Shown here: positions 52,209 to 61,533 of the stretch, in pieces
Numbering within the stretch: the stretch's first letter is position 1
Layout: each line of letters begins with the position of its first letter
Source of the DNA: Phycisphaerae bacterium
GTDB taxonomy: Bacteria; Planctomycetota; Phycisphaerae; UBA1845
Assembly (NCBI GenBank): GCA_029260115.1
Contig: JAJDDW010000064.1
Span: 1 to 64,000, forward strand
Length of the DNA stretch: 64,000 nt
Direction: 5' to 3'
The notes under the pieces: generated by a model
Told to the model about the DNA's origin: nothing
Seen by the model: the letters and a program-made list of their open reading frames with translations, nothing else
Database searches by the model: none
Program-made: the position numbers and the translations under genes

Positions 52209-52255
52209 TTACTCCTTCGTAGTCCTGCTAAAATCAGACGGCCATCCGAGGATTA

Positions 52256-53776
52256 TCATGTCCCAGGCTCGGCCTTCGTCGACGTATGAACTTGATCTTG
52301 ATCGTCCATGGGACGCACGTCAAACAATGTGCCCGCAACCTCCTCCGTGACGCGAATCACCAACGGGTCTTTAGCCGCTTGCGCCCATTGGGCCGCCGAT
52401 ATTTGTACCGGCGCTTTCATGGTCATCTCGGCCGGCGGCGCTTTCTCCGTAGGCTGTAGCGTAGGCTTGGCTGATGAATCCGCTGACGGCAGAACCTCGG
52501 CTACGGGCTTACTTTTGGTTGATATCGGCTCAGGATGCTTAATCGGGACGGCTTTAGGGAGAGGCGCTGAATCTTTATTAATCGTTGACGATGCTAACTT
52601 AGGCGTTACTTTTTTTTTTGCCATCACGGCATCTTCGCCGCCAGCTTCGATACGCGCTACAAGCTCGTTAATATCCGAGAATTGATGGCACATAGCTAAC
52701 CGAACAATCGCAGCATCGGCTAGGGCGCGAGACGCACCGCTGTAGCGAACATTGCGACGTAACTCTTCAAGCATCGACACCATATAAACAAACGTGGGAG
52801 CATCAAAAGCGCTGGCCTGCTGAGCAAGTTTTTCGCGTAGTTGAGCAGCGACATCGACCAGTTCGGTCTGAGCGCCGCACACCCGCAGCATCATCAGAGT
52901 CCGCGCATGATTGATGAGATTATCACAAAAGCGATCAACCGTGCGCCCACCTTGCAGCGCCACATCAAACGCTTGCAACGCCCCAGCCGCATCACCCAAA
53001 GCGACGCAGGCCATGACGTTGGCGGCTAGTTCGTCGTGTGGTGGCGGAATGATTTCATCCACCACATCAGACGTCAAATTTTTCGACTCGAACGACAACA
53101 CCTTATCGAGCAGTGACAACGCATCACGCATAGATCCATTGGCCAGGCGGGCGATGCGGCGGAGCACCCCGTCTTCAGCTTGAATTTTTTCGGCGTCGAG
53201 GATGGCTCGAAGATGTTCGGAAATCGAATTCGCGTCGATGGCTTTGAAGTCAAACTGTTGGCATCGGCTTTGAATGGTCGCGGGGACTTTTTCGGGGTCC
53301 GTCGTAGCCAAGACAAATTTGACGTGCTCAGGCGGCTCTTCCAGCGTTTTCAACAGCGCGTTGAACGCACCCGTGCTAAGCATATGCACTTCGTCGATAA
53401 TATATATTTTGAAACGAGAGCGTGTGGGACGGAAGGCCGCGTTGTTTCTCAGCTCGCGGATGTTATCAACACCGGTATTGCTCGCAGCATCAATCTCGAC
53501 CACGTCAACATCTTCACCTTCGGACACCGACCGGCAAGAATCACACACACAACATGGCGTGATGGTAGCCGTATCACTGGAGAGACAGTTCATCGCTTTG
53601 GCGAGAATCCTAGCCATGGAAGTTTTTCCGACACCGCGTGTGCCGGTGAACAGATATCCATGATGCACACGGCCTGATGAAATCGCATTTTTGAGCGTAG
53701 TTGCAATGGCCCCCTGCCCGACGACCTCGTCGAATGTGCTGCTTCGATATGCCCTAGCCAGGACGCGATACGCCAT
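52256..53776 (-). CDS. dnaX: DNA polymerase III subunit gamma/tau
   Basis: YRVLARAYRSSTFDEVVGQGAIATTLKNAI, GYLFTGTRGVGKTSMARILAKAMNC, IIDEVHMLSTGAFNALLKTLEEPPEHVKFVLATTD. Confidence 0.95.
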   Translation of the reverse strand: MAYRVLARAYRSSTFDEVVGQGAIATTLKNAISSGRVHHGYLFTGTRGVGKTSMARILAKAMNCLSSDTATITPCCVCDSCRSVSEGEDVDVVEIDAASNTGVDNIRELRNNAAFRPTRSRFKIYIIDEVHMLSTGAFNALLKTLEEPPEHVKFVLATTDPEKVPATIQSRCQQFDFKAIDANSISEHLRAILDAEKIQAEDGVLRRIARLANGSMRDALSLLDKVLSFESKNLTSDVVDEIIPPPHDELAANVMACVALGDAAGALQAFDVALQGGRTVDRFCDNLINHARTLMMLRVCGAQTELVDVAAQLREKLAQQASAFDAPTFVYMVSMLEELRRNVRYSGASRALADAAIVRLAMCHQFSDINELVARIEAGGEDAVMAKKKVTPKLASSTINKDSAPLPKAVPIKHPEPISTKSKPVAEVLPSADSSAKPTLQPTEKAPPAEMTMKAPVQISAAQWAQAAKDPLVIRVTEEVAGTLFDVRPMDDQDQVHTSTKAEPGT

Positions 53777-53876
53777 GCCTGCACTTACCCTGGAAAAACC
53801 CGATGATTCGCCGCCATCCCCATCCGGCGAGATGGTCGGTCGATCCTGTAGCCACCGACGATATTGGCCCCTATTG

Positions 53877-54003
53877 GGCGATAATCATTGACGGCCAGGC
53901 GATCCACGGCACCCGAATGGTACAAGTGGGCTGCTCTGTTTCCAGCCTGACCCGTTGCCCGCAACACCCGCTGCATGGGACCTGGCCGTCAATGATTACC
54001 GCC
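53877..54003 (-). ncRNA. ffs: Bacterial (4.5S-like) signal recognition particle RNA
   Basis: Minus strand contains domain IV core GGGTCAGG-CTG-GAAA-CAG-AGCAGCCC at 53929-53953 (compare E. coli GGTCAGG-TCC-GGAA-GGA-AGCAGCC). An 18-bp perfect terminal helix (53882-53899/53981-53998) extends by 4 bp past one mismatch. Directly upstream of dnaX, as in several bacteria. Exact ends uncertain. Confidence 0.88.
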
Positions 54004-54230
54004 GCAAAGACTACGACCCTCGGCCTGGGCGGATCATAGCATGTTTGGCGCAATAAGTAACTAGCCGCCCGAATGCATAATTGCGATATATCGCGTGGCA
54101 ATGCCTGCTGGGCGAGTCGTGGGCCGACAATTATTGTTACGCTTCGGCCACTATTATGCCATGCGACGCTTGGTAGCGAAGTAGGCTGACATGTTTTTAG
54201 AGATGGCAGATGTGAGTGCTTCAATAGTCT

Positions 54231-54274
54231 AGGCAGGTTAACCTTTCGCCAGTAGGCGAAAGAACGACCGTGCC
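54231..54274 (-). repeat. ~40-bp dispersed hairpin repeat, copy B
   Basis: Minus strand GGCACGGTCGTTCTTTCGCCTACTGGCGAAAGGTTAACCTGCCT; internal TTTCGCC-TACT-GGCGAAA stem. Confidence 0.8.
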
Positions 54275-54298
54275 CAACGCAAATGCGCGCAGTGCGCA

Positions 54299-54343
54299 AT
54301 CCAAAGCCCCGAGGCGTCATGCGGAACGACTCGGGGCCTTTGT
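54299..54343 (-). terminator. Probable terminator downstream of the Cys-rich exported protein gene
   Basis: Inverted repeat CAAAG(G)CCCCGAG...CTCGGGGCTTTG; no long T-run. Confidence 0.5.
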
Positions 54344-54378
54344 ATTTAAGAAGAGCAACTCCATTCTCTTGAAGTTGT

Positions 54379-54993
54379 CTACCCTGTTGGTGTTGGTGTT
54401 ACTGGCTTGGGAGCAGGGTGACAAGAGAACGAACACGAACTCTCATTCGTACCGCAATTCACACCCGCAACACCATGATCACAGGCTCCTACAGCTAGGG
54501 TTACGCACGCGGAGCAAGTCAGGGCAGCAAATGCTGCGGGATCCTCCCCGTCTGGGGATTCGGGAACGACAATAACGCTCTGCCCACTCAAGAGGTTAGT
54601 TACATTGCCCGCAGAGTCTACTAATTGTGTGGTGCCATCTACACTCTTCAGCATGCCGCTTTCGATCGTGTCACCGAGAAAGATCACGGAATCCTTACCC
54701 AACGATCGTTGCAGCCCCACCAATCTAACTGCTTTTGTAACTACCAGTACAGGATGATCACCGCCCAATACAAGTTGATCAAAGCCGTCGACAGCTTGCC
54801 GTGCGGCGCGCGTAAAGCCAACGAACTTCACGGGACGGTCCAGCACGATGTAATCATAGTCAACTGCCTTCACGTCTTGATTCTGCTTCGCCACAACTGG
54901 AGCGTCTTGCTGTTCCGTAGCTACAACATTTTGAACCTCTACAGCAATAACTACCGCACCAAACGCCACCAAACTTACCAAGAGTTTCTGCAT
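54379..54993 (-). CDS. Exported hypothetical protein with Cys-rich C-terminus
   Basis: 204 aa; hydrophobic N-terminus; C-terminal TCSACVTLAVGACDHGVAGVNCGTNESSCSFSCH; SD-like GGAG upstream. Confidence 0.6.
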   Translation of the reverse strand: MQKLLVSLVAFGAVVIAVEVQNVVATEQQDAPVVAKQNQDVKAVDYDYIVLDRPVKFVGFTRAARQAVDGFDQLVLGGDHPVLVVTKAVRLVGLQRSLGKDSVIFLGDTIESGMLKSVDGTTQLVDSAGNVTNLLSGQSVIVVPESPDGEDPAAFAALTCSACVTLAVGACDHGVAGVNCGTNESSCSFSCHPAPKPVTPTPTG

Positions 54994-55020
54994 GAGACTT
55001 CTCCAATCATCGAGTTATAA

Positions 55021-55060
55021 GGAAAGGAGGAAAGGAGGAAAGGAGGAAAGGAGGAAAGGA
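55021..55060. repeat. Perfect 8-bp tandem repeat (GGAAAGGA)x5
   Basis: Exactly five consecutive copies read directly; lies ~28 bp upstream of the start codon at 54993 (minus strand). Confidence 0.97.
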
Positions 55061-55560
55061 GCAGGCATGCCCGCATCATCCAGTCCACATTACATCTGTT
55101 CAATGATTCTACTGTGCAGCCCGATAAAGTCAAGTGTGCTACATTGGAACCATCTTTGCGTATGTCGGCTGAACACACTCAATAAATGAGTTGGTGACCG
55201 GAAAATGCCTTACCAAAGACCAAGAAGTTCAGGGTGATATATCTCGTTATCATTATCACATCAATTCTCGAATTCACCCTGCAGAATACTCGAAAATCCG
55301 TGCGGGCCGGGTTATAGGACAGCCTTTCTGTGTCGCAACCGGACACAATGGCGTCACTTATTACCACATTAAGGATGATACCTGATTCCCAATCTCGTTT
55401 TATGGTATATGATTTACACAGGTGGCGGTGCAGGCGAATTACCCTACCCCGACCGCGTTTGTGCCGCCATCTCTTTTTTTATTTGTTTTAATTGCCTTGC
55501 AATAATTATTTACACTTGGCGTTCGCGCGGGCTAAAGCCCGTGGCTCGATTTATACCGGT

Positions 55561-57225
55561 CTAAGGGCGATGCCATTCGCTGCACGTCGCGCACATATCG
55601 TGATCCGAATAATCATCGCGGCTATGCGCGTCGCGCACCTGCTGATAATTTTTCGAGCGCCAAATCTGGGCGAGAGAATTATCCGTTAACGAACCGATAG
55701 CTGATCGACCGCGAAAATCCTGATCGCACAATACCACATCGCCATTGGCCAAGACCACACAGCGATTGCGAACACGCGAACAAGCCGTGCGGGGCGAGGG
55801 AGCCATGTTCATGACACTGTGATCAGCAAACTGATGGGCGTAGTGACTCGCGCCACTAATAGCTACCGTACCCAGCTTCCCATACCAGCCATCAAAAAAA
55901 ACATCCAACTCCTGCACGTTTTCTTTGGCTTTGGTTATCTCTGGCACGACTAACGGAATCGCACTGCCACGCTGTTGACATTTTTCAGTCACGCGGTCCA
56001 TGTTTCGGCGGACGTGTTCCAAGCTTGCCGATGACGGACTATTGGGCGACATCAATTGCCCATACAAGTCCGGCGACCAAGCATCGAGCACAATGTTTAG
56101 GATGTCAACTTGGTTATCAATCATCGCGTCGATATGCTCGTCTGTCATCACAGCCGCGTGCGTTCGGACGGCTATGCCAAATATCGGCGACCCACTACGC
56201 TGACCCGTGCGAATGGCAGCGAGAATAGCGGGGAAGTGCGGATGCAACAAAGGATCCCCAAACCCGCCGAGGACCATCAAACTATCATCGAAAGCGCTAA
56301 GTTCTTCGGCAATGTTTCGTACTATCTCAGACTTAATAGGCCCGCGCGCCGGCACGCACTGTCCGCGTGGGCGGAGCAACGCATTGGGATAGCTATCCTG
56401 CGTAGTCAACTCAATCTCAACTTCGCGCGGTAATGCCTGCACCGTTTCGCTGGCCCGCTTCATCAACCATCTACCTACGCTGGCTTCGTCATGCACATCG
56501 TCAGCCGCTAAAAACGCTTCGAGCGATGACACCCCCCGGCTGGTATCCGCTTGCAATCGGCCTGCAGCGTATCGAAGTTCGACAGGGATTTCGCAACAAC
56601 CCGGCAAAAAAATCTGATCCTTACGTGGGACATCAGGCTGGTAACCAAACACCCAGCCGATGGGAATACTTTTCTTGGCTAACTCATCCACCGCATCTCG
56701 ATGCAAAAGCAATCCAGACAAACCCGGCGGCGCCTGCGTGAATGTCATGGTGATTTCTTCTTCTTCCGCGACGCAATCTTGATGATCTATCATACGGTCA
56801 GCCAGGACCGGATCGAACGCCGCAGCCGCCGATGGCACGCAAAGACAATAGTCAGCCGTGACGGTTTCCAACACTTGCGCAAGCAGCGAGGCGTCCATAA
56901 ACTCATCGTAACTCGTCGTGCCTCCCAACCCGCCACGCCAACCGTCAAGCGACCATTTTCTAGCCGAGCGCACCAACGAACGCCAAGGGGTGGCTATTAT
57001 CTGTGCCGGGTGCAGCGTAATCGGCGCATCAGCCAAAAGCGCTGCGCACCGCGCGTGTTGCTCAACAGGACAAACTACATGAATCTCCCCGACCCGCATC
57101 GCTTTAGCTACGCGATCAATCGTGCGTCGAAGAACGGGCACACCGTCAAGCTCATCGCACAGTCGGCTGCGCGTGCCCAAAGGCGTTTCGTCAAGATTCG
57201 CGATCATGACAGCAATAACTTTCAT
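55561..57225 (-). CDS. SpsF-like nucleotidyltransferase-type domain fused to a SPASM-type/radical-SAM-like domain lacking CxxxCxxC
   Basis: N-terminus LGTRSRLCDELDGVPVLRRTIDRV resembles SpsF/CMP-sugar synthetases. Mid-region VEIELTTQDSYPNALLRPRGQCVPARGP...MVLGGFGDPLLHPHFPAIL is radical-SAM-like. C-terminal CSRVRNRCVVLANGDVVLCDQDFRG...CATC is SPASM-like. Confidence 0.65.
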   Translation of the reverse strand: MKVIAVMIANLDETPLGTRSRLCDELDGVPVLRRTIDRVAKAMRVGEIHVVCPVEQHARCAALLADAPITLHPAQIIATPWRSLVRSARKWSLDGWRGGLGGTTSYDEFMDASLLAQVLETVTADYCLCVPSAAAAFDPVLADRMIDHQDCVAEEEEITMTFTQAPPGLSGLLLHRDAVDELAKKSIPIGWVFGYQPDVPRKDQIFLPGCCEIPVELRYAAGRLQADTSRGVSSLEAFLAADDVHDEASVGRWLMKRASETVQALPREVEIELTTQDSYPNALLRPRGQCVPARGPIKSEIVRNIAEELSAFDDSLMVLGGFGDPLLHPHFPAILAAIRTGQRSGSPIFGIAVRTHAAVMTDEHIDAMIDNQVDILNIVLDAWSPDLYGQLMSPNSPSSASLEHVRRNMDRVTEKCQQRGSAIPLVVPEITKAKENVQELDVFFDGWYGKLGTVAISGASHYAHQFADHSVMNMAPSPRTACSRVRNRCVVLANGDVVLCDQDFRGRSAIGSLTDNSLAQIWRSKNYQQVRDAHSRDDYSDHDMCATCSEWHRP

Positions 57226-59162
57226 GATTTTTTCTGTGCTTCCTCGACACGATGGCGAGCCTGTTTGATGACATCGAACATTTCCTTTGCACCCTCAGCG
57301 ACTTCTTTCATAAAACGAATGTCCCGATCAAGCTGTTTTTTAGCCCGAGCTTTTTCATCATGCTCAACCGCCCCGATACGCCTATCCGCGGAATATCGCT
57401 GCAGCTCAGCCGTCTGCGTGGCAGCGTTGACAATAAGATAGCCTCGACTCTCGCGCGACACTTTTGTACGCAGCTCGTCAATGCGGACAAGCTTGCGATT
57501 AAACACGTCGGGCTGATCTAACAAGCCCTGTAACTGTCGAAGTAATACCAATAACTGTTCGCAGGTGGACCGGACCTCTTTCAATTCATCCAACCGTGTA
57601 GAAAGCTCGCACCGCGTAGGCTCTAACCCGCTCGTCTCACGCCAGTTTACAGATTCTCGATAAGCAAACCGCTGCGGATCAATTGGCTCATGGCAATAAC
57701 GCTGCGCGGCGTCTTCGAGCGAAATAGGATTCGCGCCGCGAATCGCAGCCCCACCTTCCGTGGCATTGAACACTGTACGCGACACGCCAGCTATATCTTT
57801 TTCAAATTGTTCGAGATAGGTAAACAATAGCTCGTCCGTATAGAGCGTAGAACTATCGACGCCGCGCACCTTACGGAGGATTGGCCCATTACGTGCGATA
57901 CGGTCCCATTCTTTCATTTCGATCGAGTTATAACGATTGATTTCGCTCCGCCAGGCCTGGTGAATCTCTACACCCGGCACGTAAAACACATGCCCCGTAA
58001 AGGCTAAGTCCTGTCCCACGAAAATGATCGGGTCACATCCTAAATAGTTAGCCAGGTAAAAGGCCAGGTGCGCGACAGTTGCCCCAGCCGTTAACCCATC
58101 GCGGGCAGCGAGCGACTCGCCAATCAACAGCTCGGCCCACGCATTATGCAACAAGGAAACTGGGCCTGGATAATGATCGATCACCGCTTCGGATGCTTTA
58201 GGCTCTGCGACAAGATGCACGTTAGTTAGATCGCCAGCGATTTCATAAAACTTTCGGGACATAGCATGAAAATCGAGACTGGTTACAAAATCTGGCACGA
58301 TGCCACGCTGCATTAATGGCTTCAACGAAGTCTGCACCGCAATGATCACCGCTCGGCCTTTCAATGCTTTGAGCTGATCGATATTACGCGACAGCGATGG
58401 GCCTGCTGAAACTATGATGCAAGGATCACCCACGAAACGATCCTTGAGCATGTCAATCGGCGGCGTGGAAACGTAGGTACGCAGATTCATCGCGATGTTA
58501 CGACAAGTAATACGCGAGTTAGCCATCAGCGTCGTGAGGCTCATGTGGGTAAACGTCACAAACTCCGACACGACGTTCGTGATCGCATGCTGCGCACCCT
58601 GAGCAATCTTCATCGAGGCCGCATGGTCAACGAACTGGGCACCAATCATCATCAGCGTATGGTGAGGCTGAAGCACTTGGTGCACGCGCACTTTGTCGTC
58701 GTCTGTTAAAAATAAAAGTTTGCCTGAAGCCAGCATGTCAGACACATCGATATGCGCTAACGCCGTAGCTAACAGCGGAATCGATGGCTCACAGCAGACA
58801 ATGATAAAATCGCTGCGTAGTCGCGCGTATAGTGCCTTGATGTGATACCCCAACCCGAAACCGCGCACGACGAAGCAATATTTTTCGTCTATCTCTACGC
58901 CTTCGATCAGGCTCCGCGCTTCAGCTTGTGGATCGTATCGGCTGTGTAAATAAATCGACTTGCCATCCGGCGTATCCATGCGGGCGGTCAACTCGCCCGA
59001 ACGCGTAGACTCAACCGGTATCCGTGCTTGGTCAGCCACCGCGTCAATCTGCATAGCTAGCTCAGGATCACATTGCCACATCGCACGCATGTTGCCCAAG
59101 AAAATATGATTCACCTGGCTGGTAGAGCTGGACAAAGTTGTTGATGTTACTGTTGCGACCAC
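57222..59162 (-). CDS. DUF115/Maf-like (motility accessory factor family) putative glycosyltransferase
   Basis: 646 aa; CIIVSAGPSLSRNIDQLKALKGRAVIIAVQTSLKPLMQRGIVPDFVTSLD and GCDPIIFVGQDLAFTGHVFYVPG are typical of DUF115/MAF; ATGA overlap with the downstream gene. Confidence 0.85.
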   Translation of the reverse strand: MVATVTSTTLSSSTSQVNHIFLGNMRAMWQCDPELAMQIDAVADQARIPVESTRSGELTARMDTPDGKSIYLHSRYDPQAEARSLIEGVEIDEKYCFVVRGFGLGYHIKALYARLRSDFIIVCCEPSIPLLATALAHIDVSDMLASGKLLFLTDDDKVRVHQVLQPHHTLMMIGAQFVDHAASMKIAQGAQHAITNVVSEFVTFTHMSLTTLMANSRITCRNIAMNLRTYVSTPPIDMLKDRFVGDPCIIVSAGPSLSRNIDQLKALKGRAVIIAVQTSLKPLMQRGIVPDFVTSLDFHAMSRKFYEIAGDLTNVHLVAEPKASEAVIDHYPGPVSLLHNAWAELLIGESLAARDGLTAGATVAHLAFYLANYLGCDPIIFVGQDLAFTGHVFYVPGVEIHQAWRSEINRYNSIEMKEWDRIARNGPILRKVRGVDSSTLYTDELLFTYLEQFEKDIAGVSRTVFNATEGGAAIRGANPISLEDAAQRYCHEPIDPQRFAYRESVNWRETSGLEPTRCELSTRLDELKEVRSTCEQLLVLLRQLQGLLDQPDVFNRKLVRIDELRTKVSRESRGYLIVNAATQTAELQRYSADRRIGAVEHDEKARAKKQLDRDIRFMKEVAEGAKEMFDVIKQARHRVEEAQKKS

Positions 59163-59280
59163 AGGATGCGCCCTTGAAGAATAAAGTTAATGCGCCAATA
59201 TATGCAATTTAATGAGTGGCATGGTCTAGTGCCATCTTATGACCATCCGGTAATTATTTTTAGCCGACGTTACCGCTCAG

Positions 59281-59306
59281 TCATTCCCGCGCAGGTGGGA
59301 ATGATG
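59281..59306. repeat. REP-like palindrome copy 3
   Basis: GTCATTCCCGCGCAGGTGGGAATGAT. Confidence 0.8.
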
Positions 59307-59382
59307 GCCTGCAGGATTTCCCATTTCACATTCTGCATTCTGCTACTGAGTCTGCACATTCCAATATCGGCGGCCCTGATCG

Positions 59383-59985
59383 CTACCCATGAGACGAATC
59401 GTCGCTTACAAACGATCGCGGCAGCTCAATCGCCAGGCTAAGACGATCCAGATATTCGTCGCGCGGAATCTCCTTCGCCCCCAACGAGCTAAGGTGTTCG
59501 GTCATAAATTGAATGTCCAATAGCACGAAATTTCGCTGTTGCAATCGCTGCACCAGATGTACCAGCGCGACCTTGGAAGCGTTCGTGGCCGTGTGAAACA
59601 TGGACTCGCCGAAAAATCCGCCGCCGATGACCACGCCATACAGCCCGCCGACGAGACAGCCATCTTGCCAAGTCTCGACGCTATGGGCAAACCCCAAAGC
59701 ATGCAGCCTTTGGTAAGCAATTAGAATATCTTTGGATATCCATGTACCCTCGCTTCGATCCGCACAACATCGCATCACACCGGCGAAATCGGCATCGAAG
59801 CGCACGTCAAACTCACCGCGCCTCACTACGGCTCTTAGCGACCGCGAAATCACCAACCCATCCAACGGTAAAATCGCCCGAGGGTCCGGCGCGAGCCAGT
59901 GCATCGAACCATCATCGTCAGCCATTGGGAAAATGCCCACGGAATAAGCCGCGAGTAACTTTTCTGGTGATAGGTCAAGATTCAT
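59383..59985 (-). CDS. aat: Leucyl/phenylalanyl-tRNA--protein transferase
   Basis: YSVGIFPMADDDGSMHWLAPDPRAILPLDGL, GGLYGVVIGGGFFGESMFHTATNASKVALVHLVQRL, LLDIQFMTEHLSSLGAKEIPRDEYL. Confidence 0.95.
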   Translation of the reverse strand: MNLDLSPEKLLAAYSVGIFPMADDDGSMHWLAPDPRAILPLDGLVISRSLRAVVRRGEFDVRFDADFAGVMRCCADRSEGTWISKDILIAYQRLHALGFAHSVETWQDGCLVGGLYGVVIGGGFFGESMFHTATNASKVALVHLVQRLQQRNFVLLDIQFMTEHLSSLGAKEIPRDEYLDRLSLAIELPRSFVSDDSSHG

Positions 59986-60752
59986 CGCGAACCTAAACTG
60001 CGTAGCAAAGGTGGCAGCTCATCCAGCCCCGTAATCACGTGACTCCCCCGCACGTTAAGCCTAGGCTGAGGTCGATGGTGCAACACCAATACCGTTTCCA
60101 TGCCGAGCGAGGCAGGCCCTTTGACATCGTTATCCACGCGGTCGCCTATAAACAACGCCCGGCTGGCACTCACCCCCATATGGTCCAGCGCTAATTCGTA
60201 AATGCGCCTGCTCGGCTTCATCACCCTAACCATTGACGAGTAAATACGCGTCGGGAAATAGTCTAATAGCCCTTCCTCCCGCAGGCAGCTATCCACCGCG
60301 ATTCGGGGTAGCCAAGTGTTTGAGACTATACCAAGCTTATAGCCCGATTCATGCAACGCCGCGACTACACTATTGGCTTGATCATCTTTATGGAAAAGTT
60401 TTTCCACGGCGGGCAGGGTTCCGTACACGATGTCCTGCGTCTGCTCGTCGTCGAGATGAATGCCCAGCTTGCGATGGGCACGCGCGACCGTCTCAACCAT
60501 CTGTACTTCTCGTCGAATAATACGCGAGCGAATATATGCATAAACAAAAGTGCGTCGCAAAATTTTCAGATACTTCGCCAGCGGGGGCACAGCGATACCA
60601 TCAGCACACAACGTATCATACGCATGCGTGCCAGCTACAGATACGACCTCCGTCGGGCTGCCCGCATGAAAATGAAGCAGCGTATCACCGAGATCAAAAA
60701 GAACAGCGTCTATCACAATAATCTTCGCTAAGCCTGCGAGACACGAACCCAA
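59982..60752 (-). CDS. HAD-superfamily hydrolase
   Basis: DAVLFDLGDTLLHF (motif I), GIVSNTW, MKPSRRIYELALDHMGVSASRALFIGDRVDNDVKGPASLGMETVLV; overlaps aat start by 4 nt. Confidence 0.9.
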   Translation of the reverse strand: MGSCLAGLAKIIVIDAVLFDLGDTLLHFHAGSPTEVVSVAGTHAYDTLCADGIAVPPLAKYLKILRRTFVYAYIRSRIIRREVQMVETVARAHRKLGIHLDDEQTQDIVYGTLPAVEKLFHKDDQANSVVAALHESGYKLGIVSNTWLPRIAVDSCLREEGLLDYFPTRIYSSMVRVMKPSRRIYELALDHMGVSASRALFIGDRVDNDVKGPASLGMETVLVLHHRPQPRLNVRGSHVITGLDELPPLLRSLGSR

Positions 60753-60930
60753 TTACCAGGGATTCTACCAGTGGCTATCATACACGCTGGTAGAAAGCCT
60801 ATCCAATATTTATTTGGAACGGCATACCTCATGATGTAGACTAGGGGTGAAGCCAAAGGAGAATCTGAGAATGAATGGCTAAGTAGCCTATAATTCTACA
60901 AGAAAACCATGTAAACAATCGAAGCGGCTC

Positions 60931-61434
60931 ATGCAAATACGATTAGAACAAAAAAACGACTGGGCCGACGTACATGCTCTTAATGTCACAGCCTTTGAAA
61001 CCTCGGCGGAGGCTGATCTAGTAGACGCACTCCGAGTACAAGCCAAGCCGATAGTATCGTTAGTCGCAGTGCAAGATAAACATATCGTAGGACACATCAT
61101 GTTCTCGCCGGTTACGCTATCGGAGCATCCTGACCTTAAAATAACGGGCCTAGCGCCCATGGCTGTTCTGCCCGGGCAACAACGCCAAGGTATCGGCTCT
61201 GCCTTGGTACGAGCGGGCCTAGAACACGCAACTCAACTCGGATTTGTCGCGGCGGTTGTCCTCGGTCATCCCAAATTCTACCCCGGCTTTGGCTTCTTCC
61301 CCTCAACGCGATGCGGTATCGACTGCGAGTACGAAGTCCCGCCAGAAGTATTCATGGCTATGGAACTACAACCGGGATCACTCGATGGAAAATCAGGCAA
61401 AATAAAATACCATGCTGCGTTCGAGAGCCTTTAA
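60931..61434 (+). CDS. GNAT-family N-acetyltransferase (YhbS-like)
   Basis: GLAPMAVLPGQQRQGIGSALVRAGLEHATQLGFVAAVVLGHPKFYPGFGF. Confidence 0.92.
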   Translation: MQIRLEQKNDWADVHALNVTAFETSAEADLVDALRVQAKPIVSLVAVQDKHIVGHIMFSPVTLSEHPDLKITGLAPMAVLPGQQRQGIGSALVRAGLEHATQLGFVAAVVLGHPKFYPGFGFFPSTRCGIDCEYEVPPEVFMAMELQPGSLDGKSGKIKYHAAFESL

Positions 61435-61533
61435 TGAGGGTACAACACCTGATAAACGCGATTTCGGATCGCAATATCGTACTACTAGCCTCACTTATGG
61501 CCAACCTTTCCGCCTTCGTATAGAATTCGCCGC

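Noticed and set aside
53785-54320. ORFs 53803..54039 (+), 53785..53976 (-) and 53871..54320 (-)
   Set aside because: They overlap the strongly supported SRP RNA; no protein-like composition or RBS.
55191-55385. 64-aa plus-strand ORF MVTGKCLTKDQEVQGDISRYHYHINSRIHPAEYSKIRAGRVIGQPFCVATGHNGVTYYHIKDDT
   Set aside because: Composition is protein-like but there is no recognisable family or clear RBS; could be a remnant gene, not supportable from sequence alone.
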